This document shows positions 52,453 through 60,975 of a DNA stretch of 64,000 bases, one piece after another. This DNA is from JALHNI01 sp965229305 (GTDB lineage Bacteria; Acidobacteriota; Terriglobia; Bryobacterales; Bryobacteraceae). Numbering within the stretch: position 1 is the stretch's first letter; each line of letters begins with the position of its first letter. Position numbers and translations under genes: made by a program. The stretch spans positions 124,001 to 188,000 of the forward strand of contig CBDDIZ010000040.1 in NCBI GenBank assembly GCA_965229305.1, in the 5' to 3' direction. Under the pieces are notes generated by a model, which was given only the letters and a program-made list of their open reading frames with translations, had not been told where the DNA came from and searched no databases.

Positions 52453-53382
52453 TTACACCATTCTGTCCATCCCTGCCATCCGACCCACCTCCGCCGCCAC
52501 CTCCCGCGCAAAATCTCCCGGACCCACCACCCGCGCCTCGCTCCCCAAACCCAACACCACAAACCGCGCATGACCCCGGCTCTCGAACTCCAGCTCGAAC
52601 ACACCCTCTCGTAACCGCCGGAGCGGGCACCATCCGCCCACCGATTTCACCGCCCCCTCCGACAACTCCAGCGACGCTGTAAATGGCTCCCGCTCCCGCC
52701 CGAACCGCGCCGCTGCCTCTCGCCAATACTCCGCCAAATCGAACTCAGCCGGACGCTGCGCCGCCATCGGCAGCACCTGCGCCTCCGTCATCCGCGACAC
52801 CCGGTACGTCCGCATCCCGTTCGGCGTCCGCGCCACCAGGTACCACACGCCTTGCTTCGACACCAGCCCCAGCGGATCCACCGTTCGCATCTCCGGCCCC
52901 GTCGCCTTCGGATATTGGAACGCCAGCTTCCGATCCTGCTGCACCGCCTCTTGCACCACCGGCAGCATCCGCAAATCTTCGGTGAACGGTCGCCACCCCG
53001 TTGGGTCGATGTGCAGCCGTGCCCGCAGACTCTGCGCCTGCGCCTGCAGCGGCACCGGCATCGCCGCCATCAACTTACCAAACGCCCGTTCCGAGGCCGC
53101 CGCCAGTTGCGGATCGCCCAGCGCGCTCGGCTGCGCCATCAGCATCGCTCGCAACTCGTCCTCGTCCATGGCCGGCACTTGCGTCCGCCAGTTCGGATCG
53201 AGCTTCCAACCGCCTTCGGCCCCGCGCAACGCTACCAACGGCACCCCCGCCATGCACAATGCCTCCATGTCCCGCTGCGCCGTCCGCGGCGAAATCTCCA
53301 GCCGCTCAGCGATTTGCCGCGCCGAGAGCTGCCCGTGCGCCTGCAGCAGCAGCAATTCCGTCAATAACCGGTCGGCTTTCAT
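52453..53382 (-). CDS. WYL-domain (YafY/DeoR-like) transcriptional regulator
   Basis: 309-residue regulator. The N-terminal winged helix (ADRLLTELLLLQAHGQLSARQIAERLEISPRTAQRDMEAL) precedes a WYL domain (AFQYPKATGPEMRTVDPLGLVSKQGVWYLVARTPNGMRTYRVSRM) and a WCX-like C-terminal extension. The tail is near-canonical (VVGPGDFAREVAAEVGRM). It is divergent from a DinB-family gene with a perfect palindrome in between, a common pairing; it probably represses that gene and itself. Confidence 0.92.
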   Translation of the reverse strand: MKADRLLTELLLLQAHGQLSARQIAERLEISPRTAQRDMEALCMAGVPLVALRGAEGGWKLDPNWRTQVPAMDEDELRAMLMAQPSALGDPQLAAASERAFGKLMAAMPVPLQAQAQSLRARLHIDPTGWRPFTEDLRMLPVVQEAVQQDRKLAFQYPKATGPEMRTVDPLGLVSKQGVWYLVARTPNGMRTYRVSRMTEAQVLPMAAQRPAEFDLAEYWREAAARFGREREPFTASLELSEGAVKSVGGWCPLRRLREGVFELEFESRGHARFVVLGLGSEARVVGPGDFAREVAAEVGRMAGMDRMV

Positions 53383-53403
53383 GTTTCGAGTATCTTTCTC
53401 AGA

Positions 53404-53424
53404 ATATGACAGCAGATGTCATAT
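53404..53424. promoter_or_regulatory. Candidate WYL operator, perfect ATATGACA-N5-TGTCATAT palindrome
   Basis: A perfect 8-bp inverted repeat with a 5-nt spacer (GCAGA), in the 63-bp gap between the WYL regulator start (53382) and the DinB-family start (53446). The position is right for control of both promoters. Confidence 0.65.
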
Positions 53425-53445
53425 ATGCCGCCGTACCCTCTCTCC

Positions 53446-53955
53446 ATGGATCTCAAAACGCACTTTATGGAACAACTCGAACGCGAAACGGCCGCCACCC
53501 GCAAGGCCATCGAACGCGTCCCCGAAGGCCAGAACGCCTGGAAGCCGCACGAGCGTTCGATGGCCCTGGGCGAACTCGCCGCCCTGGTCGCCACCATGCC
53601 CGGCTGGGTCGCCATGATGATCGACTTCGACGAAGTCGATCTTGACGGTCCCGTCGGCCGCACCTTCCGCACTCCTGTCGTCGAGTCCCGCGCCGAACTC
53701 CTCCGCCTCCTCGACGAAGGTCTGGCCAAGTCCCGCGCCGCGCTTGCCCACACCACCGAAGAGCATCTCCAGCGCCCCTGGAAGCTCGTCATGAATGGCC
53801 GCACCCTCACCGAGGGCCCCCGCTACATCAACATCGCCGACGGCACCTTCGGCCACCTTGCCCATCACCGCGGTCAACTCACTGTATACCTGCGCCTCAA
53901 TGAAGCCAAAGTCCCGGCGCTTTATGGCCCCAGTGCCGACGAATGGCACCAATAA
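53446..53955 (+). CDS. DinB-family protein
   Basis: 169-residue protein with the four-helix DinB/DUF664-like fold: METFMEQLERET-like first helix, GELAALVATMPGWVAMMID with a possible metal His-lacking variant, LMNG-type loop, and GTFGHLAHHRGQLTVYLRL, where H and H in HLAHHRGQ are metal ligands. DinB proteins are often small-molecule thiol transferases or of unknown function. It starts at ATG 53446, with an in-frame ATG-less upstream extension from 53416 that is unlikely. Divergent from and probably regulated by the WYL protein. Confidence 0.85.
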   Translation: MDLKTHFMEQLERETAATRKAIERVPEGQNAWKPHERSMALGELAALVATMPGWVAMMIDFDEVDLDGPVGRTFRTPVVESRAELLRLLDEGLAKSRAALAHTTEEHLQRPWKLVMNGRTLTEGPRYINIADGTFGHLAHHRGQLTVYLRLNEAKVPALYGPSADEWHQ

Positions 53956-53962
53956 AAGCAAA

Positions 53963-53989
53963 AAGCCCCGTCCGCGTGGGACGGGGCTT
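53963..53989. terminator. Bidirectional intrinsic terminator
   Basis: Perfect 11-bp stem AAGCCCCGTCC/GGACGGGGCTT with a 5-nt loop, preceded by AAAAGCAA. It lies between the convergent DinB and pnp genes and fits both; the minus strand has an A-rich partner giving a U-run after the stem. Confidence 0.85.
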
Positions 53990-54010
53990 CTTCTCGAACG
54001 ATCGAACGGC

Positions 54011-56119
54011 TTATTCGCCGCCCTTCAGTTTGTTGCGCTGCTCCTGCAGGATCGCCTTGCGAGAGAGCTTGATCTTGTTGCCTTCGAGCGCCAGCACCTT
54101 CACCAGGATCTGGTCGCCCTCGTTCAACTCGTCGCGGACCGACTTCACGCGGCTCTCCGAAATCTCGCTGATGTGCAGCAAGCCATCGGTGCCCGGGAAG
54201 ATCTCCACGAACGCGCCGAAATCGGCAATGCGCGAAACCGTACCCAGGTAGGTCTTGCCCACCTCGGCCACCGCACAGATATCGCCGATCATCTGCAACG
54301 CCTTCTGCGCCGACACGCCGTCGGTCGCGAAGATGTTGATCTGGCCGTCGTCGTTGATGTCGATCTTGGTGCCCGTGGCTTCGGTAATGCCGCGGATCAC
54401 CTTGCCGCCCGGCCCAATCACCTCGCGGATCTTGTCCACCGGCACGGTCATCGAGAAGATGCGCGGTGCATGCTGCGACAGTTCCGCGCGCGGCGTCGCC
54501 AGCACGGCTTCCATCTTGTCCAGAATCTCGAGGCGCGCCTTGCGGGCCTGCGCCAGAGCTTCGGTCAGGATGCTCGTCGAAACGCCCACCACCTTCAAGT
54601 CCATCTGCAGCGCCGTCACGTGCTTGCGCGTGCCGGCCACCTTGAAGTCCATGTCGCCGTAGTGATCTTCGGCGCCGGCGATGTCGGTGAGGATGGCGTA
54701 CTTCTCGCCTTCGGTCACCAAACCCATCGCGATACCCGCCACCGGAGCTTCGATCTTCACGCCGGCATCCATCATCGACAGACAACCGCCGCAGATCGCC
54801 GCCATCGAGCTCGAACCGTTGCTCTCGAGCGTGTCGCTCACAATGCGCACCGTGTAGGGGAACGAAGCCGCATCCGGCAGCACCGCCGAAAGCGCGCGTT
54901 CCGCCAACAAACCGTGGCCGATTTCGCGGCGGCCCGGCGAGCCCATGCGGCCCACTTCGCCCACCGAGAACGGCGGGAAGTTGTAGTGCAGCATGAAGCG
55001 CTTGGAAACCACTTCGCGATCCAGCAGTTCGATCCGCTGTTCGTCGTCCTTGGTGCCCAGTGTCGTGCTCACCATCGCCTGCGTTTCACCGCGGGTGAAC
55101 AGCGCCGAACCATGCACGCGGGGCAGCAGGCCCACTTCGATGTCGATCTTGCGGATCTGGTCGAACGCGCGGCCATCCGGACGGCGCCGCTTCAGCAGCA
55201 TTTCGTCGCGGAAGATCCGCTCCTTCAGAGCGCCGAACTGTTCGCCGGCTTCCTTCTGTTCGTCGGGCTCCGTGAAGAGTTCCTTGGCCTTCTTCTTCGC
55301 CGCATCCACGCGGGCGTAGCTGTCCAGCTTGCTGTACTTCTCAGTGTTCAGCGCGTCGGTCAGCTCTTCGGTCAGCGTATCGGCAATCTTCTTGGCGATC
55401 GCGGCGTTCGGCGTCGGGGAAGTGAACTCCCACTTCTTCTTGCCGGCCAGTTTCACCAACTCTTCCACGCCCGCAATCAGCTTCTTGCAGCACTCGTGGC
55501 CGAATTCGATGCACTTCAGTACATCGGCTTCCACCGCGCCCTTGCCGCCCGCTTCCACCATCACCACGCCGTCTTTGGTCGCCGCCACCACAATGTGGAA
55601 CGCCGCCTTCTTGATCTGCGCGTAGGTCGGCAGGGCCACCAGTTCGCCATCCACCAGCGCTACGCGCAGTCCTTGCAGAACATGATGGAAAGGAATATCG
55701 GAAATCGCCAGCGCCGCCGCGGCGCCCATGATCGCCAGCGGACCCGGATCGTTCTCGGCATCGGCCGACATCACCAGTCCGGCAATCTGAACTTCGTTCT
55801 TATAACCTTCCGGGAACAACGGGCGGATCGGACGGTCGGTCAACCGGCAGTTGATGACTTCCTTTTCCGACGGACGGCCTTCACGCTTGATGAAGCCTCC
55901 CGGATAACGTCCCGCGGAGTACGTGTACTCGCGATAATCGACGGTGAGGGGGAAAAAGTCCGCACCCTCTCGCGGCTTCGTGGTGCCGCAGGCAGTGTTC
56001 AGGACGAACAGATCGCCCATGCGAACTACCACCGAACCATTGGCCTGTTTCGCCAGCTTACCGGTTTCGAAGGTAATGGTGCGGCCGAATAGATCGACCG
56101 ATACGGTATGAATACTCAA
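54011..56119 (-). CDS. pnp: Polyribonucleotide nucleotidyltransferase (PNPase)
   Basis: 702-residue 3'-5' exoribonuclease of the RNA degradosome. Two RNase PH cores (DVTVDYREYTYSAGRYPGGFIKREGRPSEKEV...; second core with RKIDIEVGLLPRVHGSALFTRGETQAM and FPPFSVGEVGRMGSPGRREIGHGLLAERAL) flank a helical linker. KH (DKIREVIGPGGKVIRGITEATGTKIDI) and S1 (YLGTVSRIADFGAFVEIFPGTDGLLHISEI) domains follow. The start is TTG at 56119: AGGAGG lies 5 nt upstream, and the in-frame sequence further up contains unlike residues. It is downstream of rpsO on the same strand, the conserved order. Confidence 0.95.
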   Translation of the reverse strand: MSIHTVSVDLFGRTITFETGKLAKQANGSVVVRMGDLFVLNTACGTTKPREGADFFPLTVDYREYTYSAGRYPGGFIKREGRPSEKEVINCRLTDRPIRPLFPEGYKNEVQIAGLVMSADAENDPGPLAIMGAAAALAISDIPFHHVLQGLRVALVDGELVALPTYAQIKKAAFHIVVAATKDGVVMVEAGGKGAVEADVLKCIEFGHECCKKLIAGVEELVKLAGKKKWEFTSPTPNAAIAKKIADTLTEELTDALNTEKYSKLDSYARVDAAKKKAKELFTEPDEQKEAGEQFGALKERIFRDEMLLKRRRPDGRAFDQIRKIDIEVGLLPRVHGSALFTRGETQAMVSTTLGTKDDEQRIELLDREVVSKRFMLHYNFPPFSVGEVGRMGSPGRREIGHGLLAERALSAVLPDAASFPYTVRIVSDTLESNGSSSMAAICGGCLSMMDAGVKIEAPVAGIAMGLVTEGEKYAILTDIAGAEDHYGDMDFKVAGTRKHVTALQMDLKVVGVSTSILTEALAQARKARLEILDKMEAVLATPRAELSQHAPRIFSMTVPVDKIREVIGPGGKVIRGITEATGTKIDINDDGQINIFATDGVSAQKALQMIGDICAVAEVGKTYLGTVSRIADFGAFVEIFPGTDGLLHISEISESRVKSVRDELNEGDQILVKVLALEGNKIKLSRKAILQEQRNKLKGGE

Positions 56120-56168
56120 ACTAGCCTCCTTGGCCGTCCGAGTACGTCCTCGCACGGCAATCGAATCA

Positions 56169-56188
56169 GACTGCCCAACGGGGCAGTC
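56169..56188 (-). ncRNA. Intercistronic hairpin 2 in the rpsO-pnp transcript
   Basis: Perfect 8-bp stem GACTGCCC/GGGCAGTC with loop AACG (GNRA/UNCG-like on the RNA), 50 bp upstream of the pnp start. In Escherichia coli the rpsO-pnp spacer carries an RNase III site by which PNPase controls its own mRNA; this hairpin is in the equivalent place. Confidence 0.4.
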
Positions 56189-56233
56189 CGCGATCGATGA
56201 AGGAGATGATGGGAAGGGGCGAGCCGTCCTGAT

Positions 56234-56258
56234 CTTTCTCCGGAACACCCGGAGAAAG
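56234..56258 (-). ncRNA. Intercistronic hairpin 1 in the rpsO-pnp transcript
   Basis: Perfect 10-bp stem CTTTCTCCGG/CCGGAGAAAG with a 5-nt loop, 33 bp after rpsO. It could be a processing site or a partial terminator between the two genes. No T-run follows it. Confidence 0.45.
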
Positions 56259-56291
56259 CAAGACCTGCCTCGCGACCAATGCGAAGGTGGG

Positions 56292-56561
56292 TTAGTGGCG
56301 CAAACCGAGGCTCGAGATGAGCTTCTTGTAGCGTTCGGGACTATGCTCTTTCAGGTACGAAAGAAGCTTGCGGCGCTGTGACACCAACGTCAGCAGCCCG
56401 CGGCGGGACCCGTGGTCCTTCTTATGTGTCTTGAAGTGTTCCGTCAACTGGAGAATCCGCCCACTGAGCAGAGCCACCTGCACCTCTGGCGAGCCGGTGT
56501 CAGTCTTGTTGATCCGGTACTTCGTGATCGTCGATTTCTTAACGTCAGTCGCCAAAGCCAT
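56292..56561 (-). CDS. rpsO: 30S ribosomal protein S15
   Basis: 89-residue S15, which binds 16S rRNA in the 30S platform. It shows GSPEVQVALLSGRILQLTEHFKTHKKDHGSRRGLLTLVSQRRKLLSYL, the family core. Length is typical (about 89). It is followed by pnp, the conserved gene order, across a 172-bp spacer with two hairpins. Confidence 0.97.
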   Translation of the reverse strand: MALATDVKKSTITKYRINKTDTGSPEVQVALLSGRILQLTEHFKTHKKDHGSRRGLLTLVSQRRKLLSYLKEHSPERYKKLISSLGLRH

Positions 56562-56701
56562 GCGAAAACAGGAACCTCTCGTCTATCCTTAATCTCACTT
56601 TATCGTCCCTCAGATGGTACCACAAGGACATAGCTTTGTGGCAACCCCTTGAGCTTCATCCCCGTTTCGCGCCTGCCGCTTCCTCGCGATATATTGAAAA
56701 C

Positions 56702-56962
56702 ATGACAGTTGACTCCATCAAAAACGCAATTGTCGATCTCCCTGAGGCCGAGCGCCGTCAACTCCTGGATTGGTTGAGCGACCTTGAACAGGACGCTTGG
56801 GATCGCCAGATGGCTACCGATTTCGCCCCCGGTGGTCCTGGCGACTTTCTCCGGACCGAGCTTCAAGCATCGATCCTTACGGGTCAGTCCGCATCAATCG
56901 CGAATGCCGAGCCCTTGCGTTGCGCGAAGGTGACCTCTGATCGGCTGATCCGCCGCGCCTAA
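56702..56962 (+). CDS. Orphan antitoxin-like (addiction-module) protein
   Basis: 86-residue protein. The first ~60 residues (MTVDSIKNAIVDLPEAERRQLLDWLSDLEQDAWDRQMATDF) resemble addiction-module antitoxins whose pattern is LPxxERxxLxxWLxxLexDxWDxQ. No toxin gene follows. The tail (ANAEPLRCAKVTSDRLIRRA) looks unlike the usual family end and may be a fused remnant. It overlaps the end of the convergent murJ gene by 4 bp. ATG 56702 follows a purine-rich GATATATTGAAAAC. Confidence 0.55.
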   Translation: MTVDSIKNAIVDLPEAERRQLLDWLSDLEQDAWDRQMATDFAPGGPGDFLRTELQASILTGQSASIANAEPLRCAKVTSDRLIRRA

Positions 56963-58629
56963 CCCCGCCGCCCCAACCGTCTCTTCAGCGGACCCGCCAT
57001 CGCTGCCATCGCCAGTTCCAATTCATCAATCCGCAGCATCCGGCACGCCCCATAGAACGTCACCGCCCCCAGCGGAATCGACACCGCCAGATCGGTCAGA
57101 TACCCCAGCTTCGACTGTCCAAGCCAACTCCCCACCAGATGACTGCTCGCCGCCACCACCCCGCCCATCATCATCGACGCCGTCAGAATCCGCAGCGTAC
57201 TCGTCAACAACTTCCGCCCGTAAATTCCGCCCATCCGCCGCCGCAACACGAAAAACTGCACCAGAAATCCGAACAGCGCCACCACCGACGTCGACATCGC
57301 CAACGCCGCATGGCCGAACCCCGGCTGCCGCACCAGCATCGACACCACGCCAAAGTTAATCGCGATGCTCAGCAAGCTCACGATCATCGGTGTCCGCGAA
57401 TCGCCCAACGCGTAGAACGCCGGCGTCAGAATCTTCAGAGCTGAATAGCCCGCCAGGCCAATCGAAAAATACGAGAGCGCCAGACCCGCCTGCTGTGTAT
57501 CGTAAGCATTGAACCGGCCGCCCTGATAAATCGTCCCGATCATGCTTTCGCCCAACAACGACAAGCCCACCGACGACGGAATCGTCAAAAGGAAAACCAT
57601 GCCCACCGACCGCGACAGCGTCCGTCGCAAATCGTCGAAATCCGTCGCAATCGCGTGCCGGCTGATCGTCGGTAGCGTCGCCGATGCAATCGCCACGCCG
57701 AACAGCCCGAGCGGCAGTTGCATGAACCGGAACGCATAGCTCAACCAACTCACCGGACCATCGGCCCCGCGCACCGGATCCAGAATCGACGAGGCGAAAT
57801 GCGTATTCACCATCACGTTGATCTGCACCGCGGCATTGCCCAGAATCGCCGGACCCATCAGCCGCATGATCCGCTGCACTCCCGGATCCGTGAAATCGAG
57901 CTCCGGCCGAAACCGATAGCCCGCCCGATACAAACTCGGCATCTGCCACGCCAGTTGCAGAATTCCCCCGAACACCACGCCCCACGCCATCCCCTCAATG
58001 CGCGAGATTCCCAATGCATCGCCGAACACCACGCCCAACAAAACGCCCGCCGCCACCGACCCCAGGTTGAACAACGTCGACGACAGCGCCGGCACCGCAA
58101 ACTGACCCAGCGCATTCAGCACGCCCATCGCCTGCGCCGCCAGTGCCACCACCAGCAGAAAAGGAAACATGATCCGCGTCAGCCTCACGGCCAACTCATG
58201 CTTGCCTTCCACCGTGCGGAACCCGTCCGCCAGCGCATCCACCATCGGCGACGCCAGCAGAATCCCCAGCAGACACAACCCGCCCACCACCAGCGCCAGC
58301 GTCGTCGCCACCAGATTCACCAGCCGCATCGCGCTCTCGCGCGTATCCTGCTCCAGCCGCTGCGTAAATACCGGCACGAACGCGCTCGAAAGCGCCCCCT
58401 CGGCAAACAGATCGCGCGTCAGGTTGGGAATCCGGAAGCCCAGCGTGAATGCGTCATACGCCATCGACGCGCCGAACAGCCGCGCCATCAGAATCTCGCG
58501 CACCAAGCCGGTGATCCGGCTCAAAAACACGGCAAATGACGTCACGCCCGCGGAGCGAAACATGCTCTCCGCCGCCTGCGGACCCGTCTTAGCGCCCGCC
58601 GGCACCTCCGCTTCAGTCACAGGCTTCAA
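56959..58629 (-). CDS. murJ: Lipid II flippase MurJ
   Basis: 556-residue MOP-superfamily membrane protein with about 14 helices that moves lipid II to the outer face of the inner membrane for peptidoglycan synthesis. Family features are SFAVFLSRITGLVREILMARLFGAS and PNLTRDLFAEGALSSAFVPVF at the N-terminus, and MQLPLGLFGVAIASATLPTISRHA in the middle. Its ATG overlaps the stop of the M20 peptidase gene as ATGA, indicating one operon. Confidence 0.93.
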   Translation of the reverse strand: MKPVTEAEVPAGAKTGPQAAESMFRSAGVTSFAVFLSRITGLVREILMARLFGASMAYDAFTLGFRIPNLTRDLFAEGALSSAFVPVFTQRLEQDTRESAMRLVNLVATTLALVVGGLCLLGILLASPMVDALADGFRTVEGKHELAVRLTRIMFPFLLVVALAAQAMGVLNALGQFAVPALSSTLFNLGSVAAGVLLGVVFGDALGISRIEGMAWGVVFGGILQLAWQMPSLYRAGYRFRPELDFTDPGVQRIMRLMGPAILGNAAVQINVMVNTHFASSILDPVRGADGPVSWLSYAFRFMQLPLGLFGVAIASATLPTISRHAIATDFDDLRRTLSRSVGMVFLLTIPSSVGLSLLGESMIGTIYQGGRFNAYDTQQAGLALSYFSIGLAGYSALKILTPAFYALGDSRTPMIVSLLSIAINFGVVSMLVRQPGFGHAALAMSTSVVALFGFLVQFFVLRRRMGGIYGRKLLTSTLRILTASMMMGGVVAASSHLVGSWLGQSKLGYLTDLAVSIPLGAVTFYGACRMLRIDELELAMAAMAGPLKRRLGRRG

Positions 58630-60005
58630 CTGGTGCCCGCCCCATATTGCTCAAGAAACAACGCCACCGTCTGGATGCCCAGGTAATAGTTGGCGATCGA
58701 AAACTTCTCGTTCGGCGAATGCAACCCGTCATCCGGCAAGCCGAAGCCCATCAGGATCGTCGGAATACCCAAATGCTGATGGAAGTCGCCCACAATCGGA
58801 ATCGACCCGCCCGAACGCGTGAACACCGTCTCGCGCCCCATCACCGACTCGAACGCCTGCGCCGCCACTCGAATCGCCGGATGATCCGGATTCACCAACA
58901 GCCCCGGACCCTGGCTCAGCACCTTCACCTGCGTCGTGATGCCCTTCGGCGTCGCCGCCGCCACCGCGTCCCGGAACGCTGCCACCACCTTCTCCGGCTC
59001 CTGATTCGGCACCAGCCGCAAACTCACCTTCGCTGTCGCCGTCGCTGGAATCACCGTCTTCGCGCCCGCGCCCGTAAACCCGCCCGCGATGCCATGCACC
59101 TCGAGCGTCGGTCGCGCCCACACCCGCTCCAATACCGAAAACCCCGGCTCGCCCGTCAACGCCGTCGAACCCACTTCCTTCTCCAGCATCTCGCTCTCGG
59201 AGAAAGGCAACTGCAGCCAACTCGCGCGCTCGGCATCGGCCGGCGCTGCGACGTCGTCATACAAACCCGGCACCTGAATCACGCCGTCGGCGTTCTTCAA
59301 TTTCGCCAGCAACTCCACCAGCCCGAACACCGCGTTCGGCGCCGCCCCGCCATACAACCCCGAATGCAGATCCCGCGCCGGACCCTTCGCTTCGATCTCC
59401 GCGTAAACCAGACCCCGCAGCCCGATGCACAACGTCGGAATCCCAGATGCGTAGAGCGCCGTATCGGACACCAACGCCACGTCCGCCTTCAGCTTCGCGC
59501 CGTTCTCCGCCACATACTTCGCAATCGACTTGCCCCCGATCTCTTCCTCGCCTTCGATCAGGAACTTCACATTCAACGGCAGCTTGCCATGCACCGCGAA
59601 CAAAGCCTCAATGGCCTTGACGTGCATGTACATCTGCCCTTTGTCATCCACCGCCCCGCGCGCGTAAAGATTGCCGTTGCGCTCGGTCGGCTCAAACGGC
59701 GGCGTCTCCCAGAGCTCCAGCGGATCCGGCGGCTGCACGTCGTAGTGCCCGTAGCACAGCACCGTTGGCGCTCCCTCCGCATGCAGCCAATCGGCATACA
59801 CCAGCGGATGCCCCGCCGTCGGGATCACTTCCACGTTCTCCAGTCCGGCCTTGGTCAGCGCCTCCGCCACAAACTGCGCGCACCGCGCCACGTCACCCTG
59901 ATGCTCCGGCAACGTCGATACGCTCGGAATCCGGATGAAGTCTTTCAGTTCGTTTAACAGCCGTTCGCGATGCTGCTCGACGAACGCGTTCGTGGCCTGG
60001 GACAT
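58626..60005 (-). CDS. M20-family dipeptidase
   Basis: 459-residue zinc dipeptidase of the M20 family (PepV/DapE/carnosinase-like). Zinc ligands are in GHYDVQPPD, ARGAVDDKGQMY (catalytic D), EGEEEIGG and FHQHLG...SPNEKFSI. The start ATG 60005 (MSQATNAFVEQ) is chosen because the family begins here; the long upstream open frame is the shadow of the opposite-strand FKBP gene. It is translationally coupled to murJ. It could trim cell-wall or dietary peptides. Divergent from the FKBP-DinB gene with 48 bp between starts. Confidence 0.93.
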   Translation of the reverse strand: MSQATNAFVEQHRERLLNELKDFIRIPSVSTLPEHQGDVARCAQFVAEALTKAGLENVEVIPTAGHPLVYADWLHAEGAPTVLCYGHYDVQPPDPLELWETPPFEPTERNGNLYARGAVDDKGQMYMHVKAIEALFAVHGKLPLNVKFLIEGEEEIGGKSIAKYVAENGAKLKADVALVSDTALYASGIPTLCIGLRGLVYAEIEAKGPARDLHSGLYGGAAPNAVFGLVELLAKLKNADGVIQVPGLYDDVAAPADAERASWLQLPFSESEMLEKEVGSTALTGEPGFSVLERVWARPTLEVHGIAGGFTGAGAKTVIPATATAKVSLRLVPNQEPEKVVAAFRDAVAAATPKGITTQVKVLSQGPGLLVNPDHPAIRVAAQAFESVMGRETVFTRSGGSIPIVGDFHQHLGIPTILMGFGLPDDGLHSPNEKFSIANYYLGIQTVALFLEQYGAGTS

Positions 60006-60053
60006 AAGCCTAGTGTAGCGGGACGGTTCATCCGCCGCGCTTATACTTTCGTA

Positions 60054-60941
60054 ATGCCCGCCCGATTTCTGCTCTGGCTTTCCGTGCTCCCCCTCGTCGC
60101 CCAAATCCCTCCCGTCCCCGGCACTCCCACCGACCAGTTCCGCCTGCGCCTCCTCGAAATCCAGCCCGGCACCGGACCCGCCGCTGCGCCCGCCCAGGAA
60201 TACACCGTCCACTACACCGGCTGGCTCACCGACGGCAAAAAGTTCGATTCCTCCGTCGACCGCCGCGAGCCCTTCAAGTTCGTCCAAGGCCGCCGTCTCG
60301 TGATCGCCGGCTGGGAAGCCGGCTTCGAAGGCATGCGCGTCGGCGGCAAACGCCGTCTCTTCGTCCCTTATCAGATGGCTTACGGCGAGAAGGGCAGGGG
60401 ACCCATCCCTCCCCAAGCCGAGCTCATCTTCGACGTCGAGCTCCTCGCCGTCCGCAACGTGCCCGACGTCCTTCCCGCCGCCGACCTCCTCGCGCCCCTC
60501 AACGACGCCGAGCGAAAAGTCCTGGCCCTCCTCGACGCCCTCCCCGCCGCCCAACTCACCTTTCGGCCCACGCCCGATGTCCGTTCTTTCGCCGAAACTC
60601 TCGTCCACCTTGCCAATGGCAACGAACTGCTGCTCGCCATCTCCACCGGCGCGCTCACCGGCGACGCCTTGCAAAAGCAGATCGCCGCGAATGCCGCGCT
60701 GGAAAAGTCCCCCGCGGACAAAGCTGCCCTGCGCGCCAGACTCGTCGCCAGCTTCGCCAACGTAAGAAAAGAACTCGAAGCCGCCCGCCCCGGCACCCTG
60801 GCCCGCGACGTCGCCTTCTTCGGACAAGCCGTCAACCAGCGCACCGTTCTCGCTCACTTGGACGCTCACGCCGCCGAGCACCTGGGCCAACTCATCACCT
60901 ACTCGCGCCTCTGCGGCGTCCGCCCGCCGTGGTCCAACTAA
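60054..60941 (+). CDS. Secreted FKBP-type PPIase fused to a DinB-like domain
   Basis: 295-residue protein. A signal peptide (MPARFLLWLSVLPLVAQ) is followed by an FKBP domain (residues ~25-135: YTVHYTGWLTDGKKFDSSVDRREPFKF, VIAGWEAGFEGMRVGGKRRLFVPYQMAYG, IPPQAELIFDVELL), which speeds proline isomerisation in exported proteins. Residues ~145-290 form a DinB-like four-helix unit (LNDAERKVLALLDALPAAQLTFRP, SFAETLVHLANGNELLLA, VLAHLDAHAAEHLGQLITYSRLCGVRPPWS). H in LVHLA and the HAAEH residues could bind a metal. The fusion is unusual; its role is unknown. Confidence 0.87.
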   Translation: MPARFLLWLSVLPLVAQIPPVPGTPTDQFRLRLLEIQPGTGPAAAPAQEYTVHYTGWLTDGKKFDSSVDRREPFKFVQGRRLVIAGWEAGFEGMRVGGKRRLFVPYQMAYGEKGRGPIPPQAELIFDVELLAVRNVPDVLPAADLLAPLNDAERKVLALLDALPAAQLTFRPTPDVRSFAETLVHLANGNELLLAISTGALTGDALQKQIAANAALEKSPADKAALRARLVASFANVRKELEAARPGTLARDVAFFGQAVNQRTVLAHLDAHAAEHLGQLITYSRLCGVRPPWSN

Positions 60942-60975
60942 GCCCTACCGTCTCGCATACAATCGGGAGCAATAG

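Noticed and set aside
53795..56092. 765-codon plus-strand open frame across the pnp gene
   Set aside because: Antisense shadow of pnp; His/Arg/Leu-rich with no motif, whereas pnp shows all PNPase domains on the minus strand.
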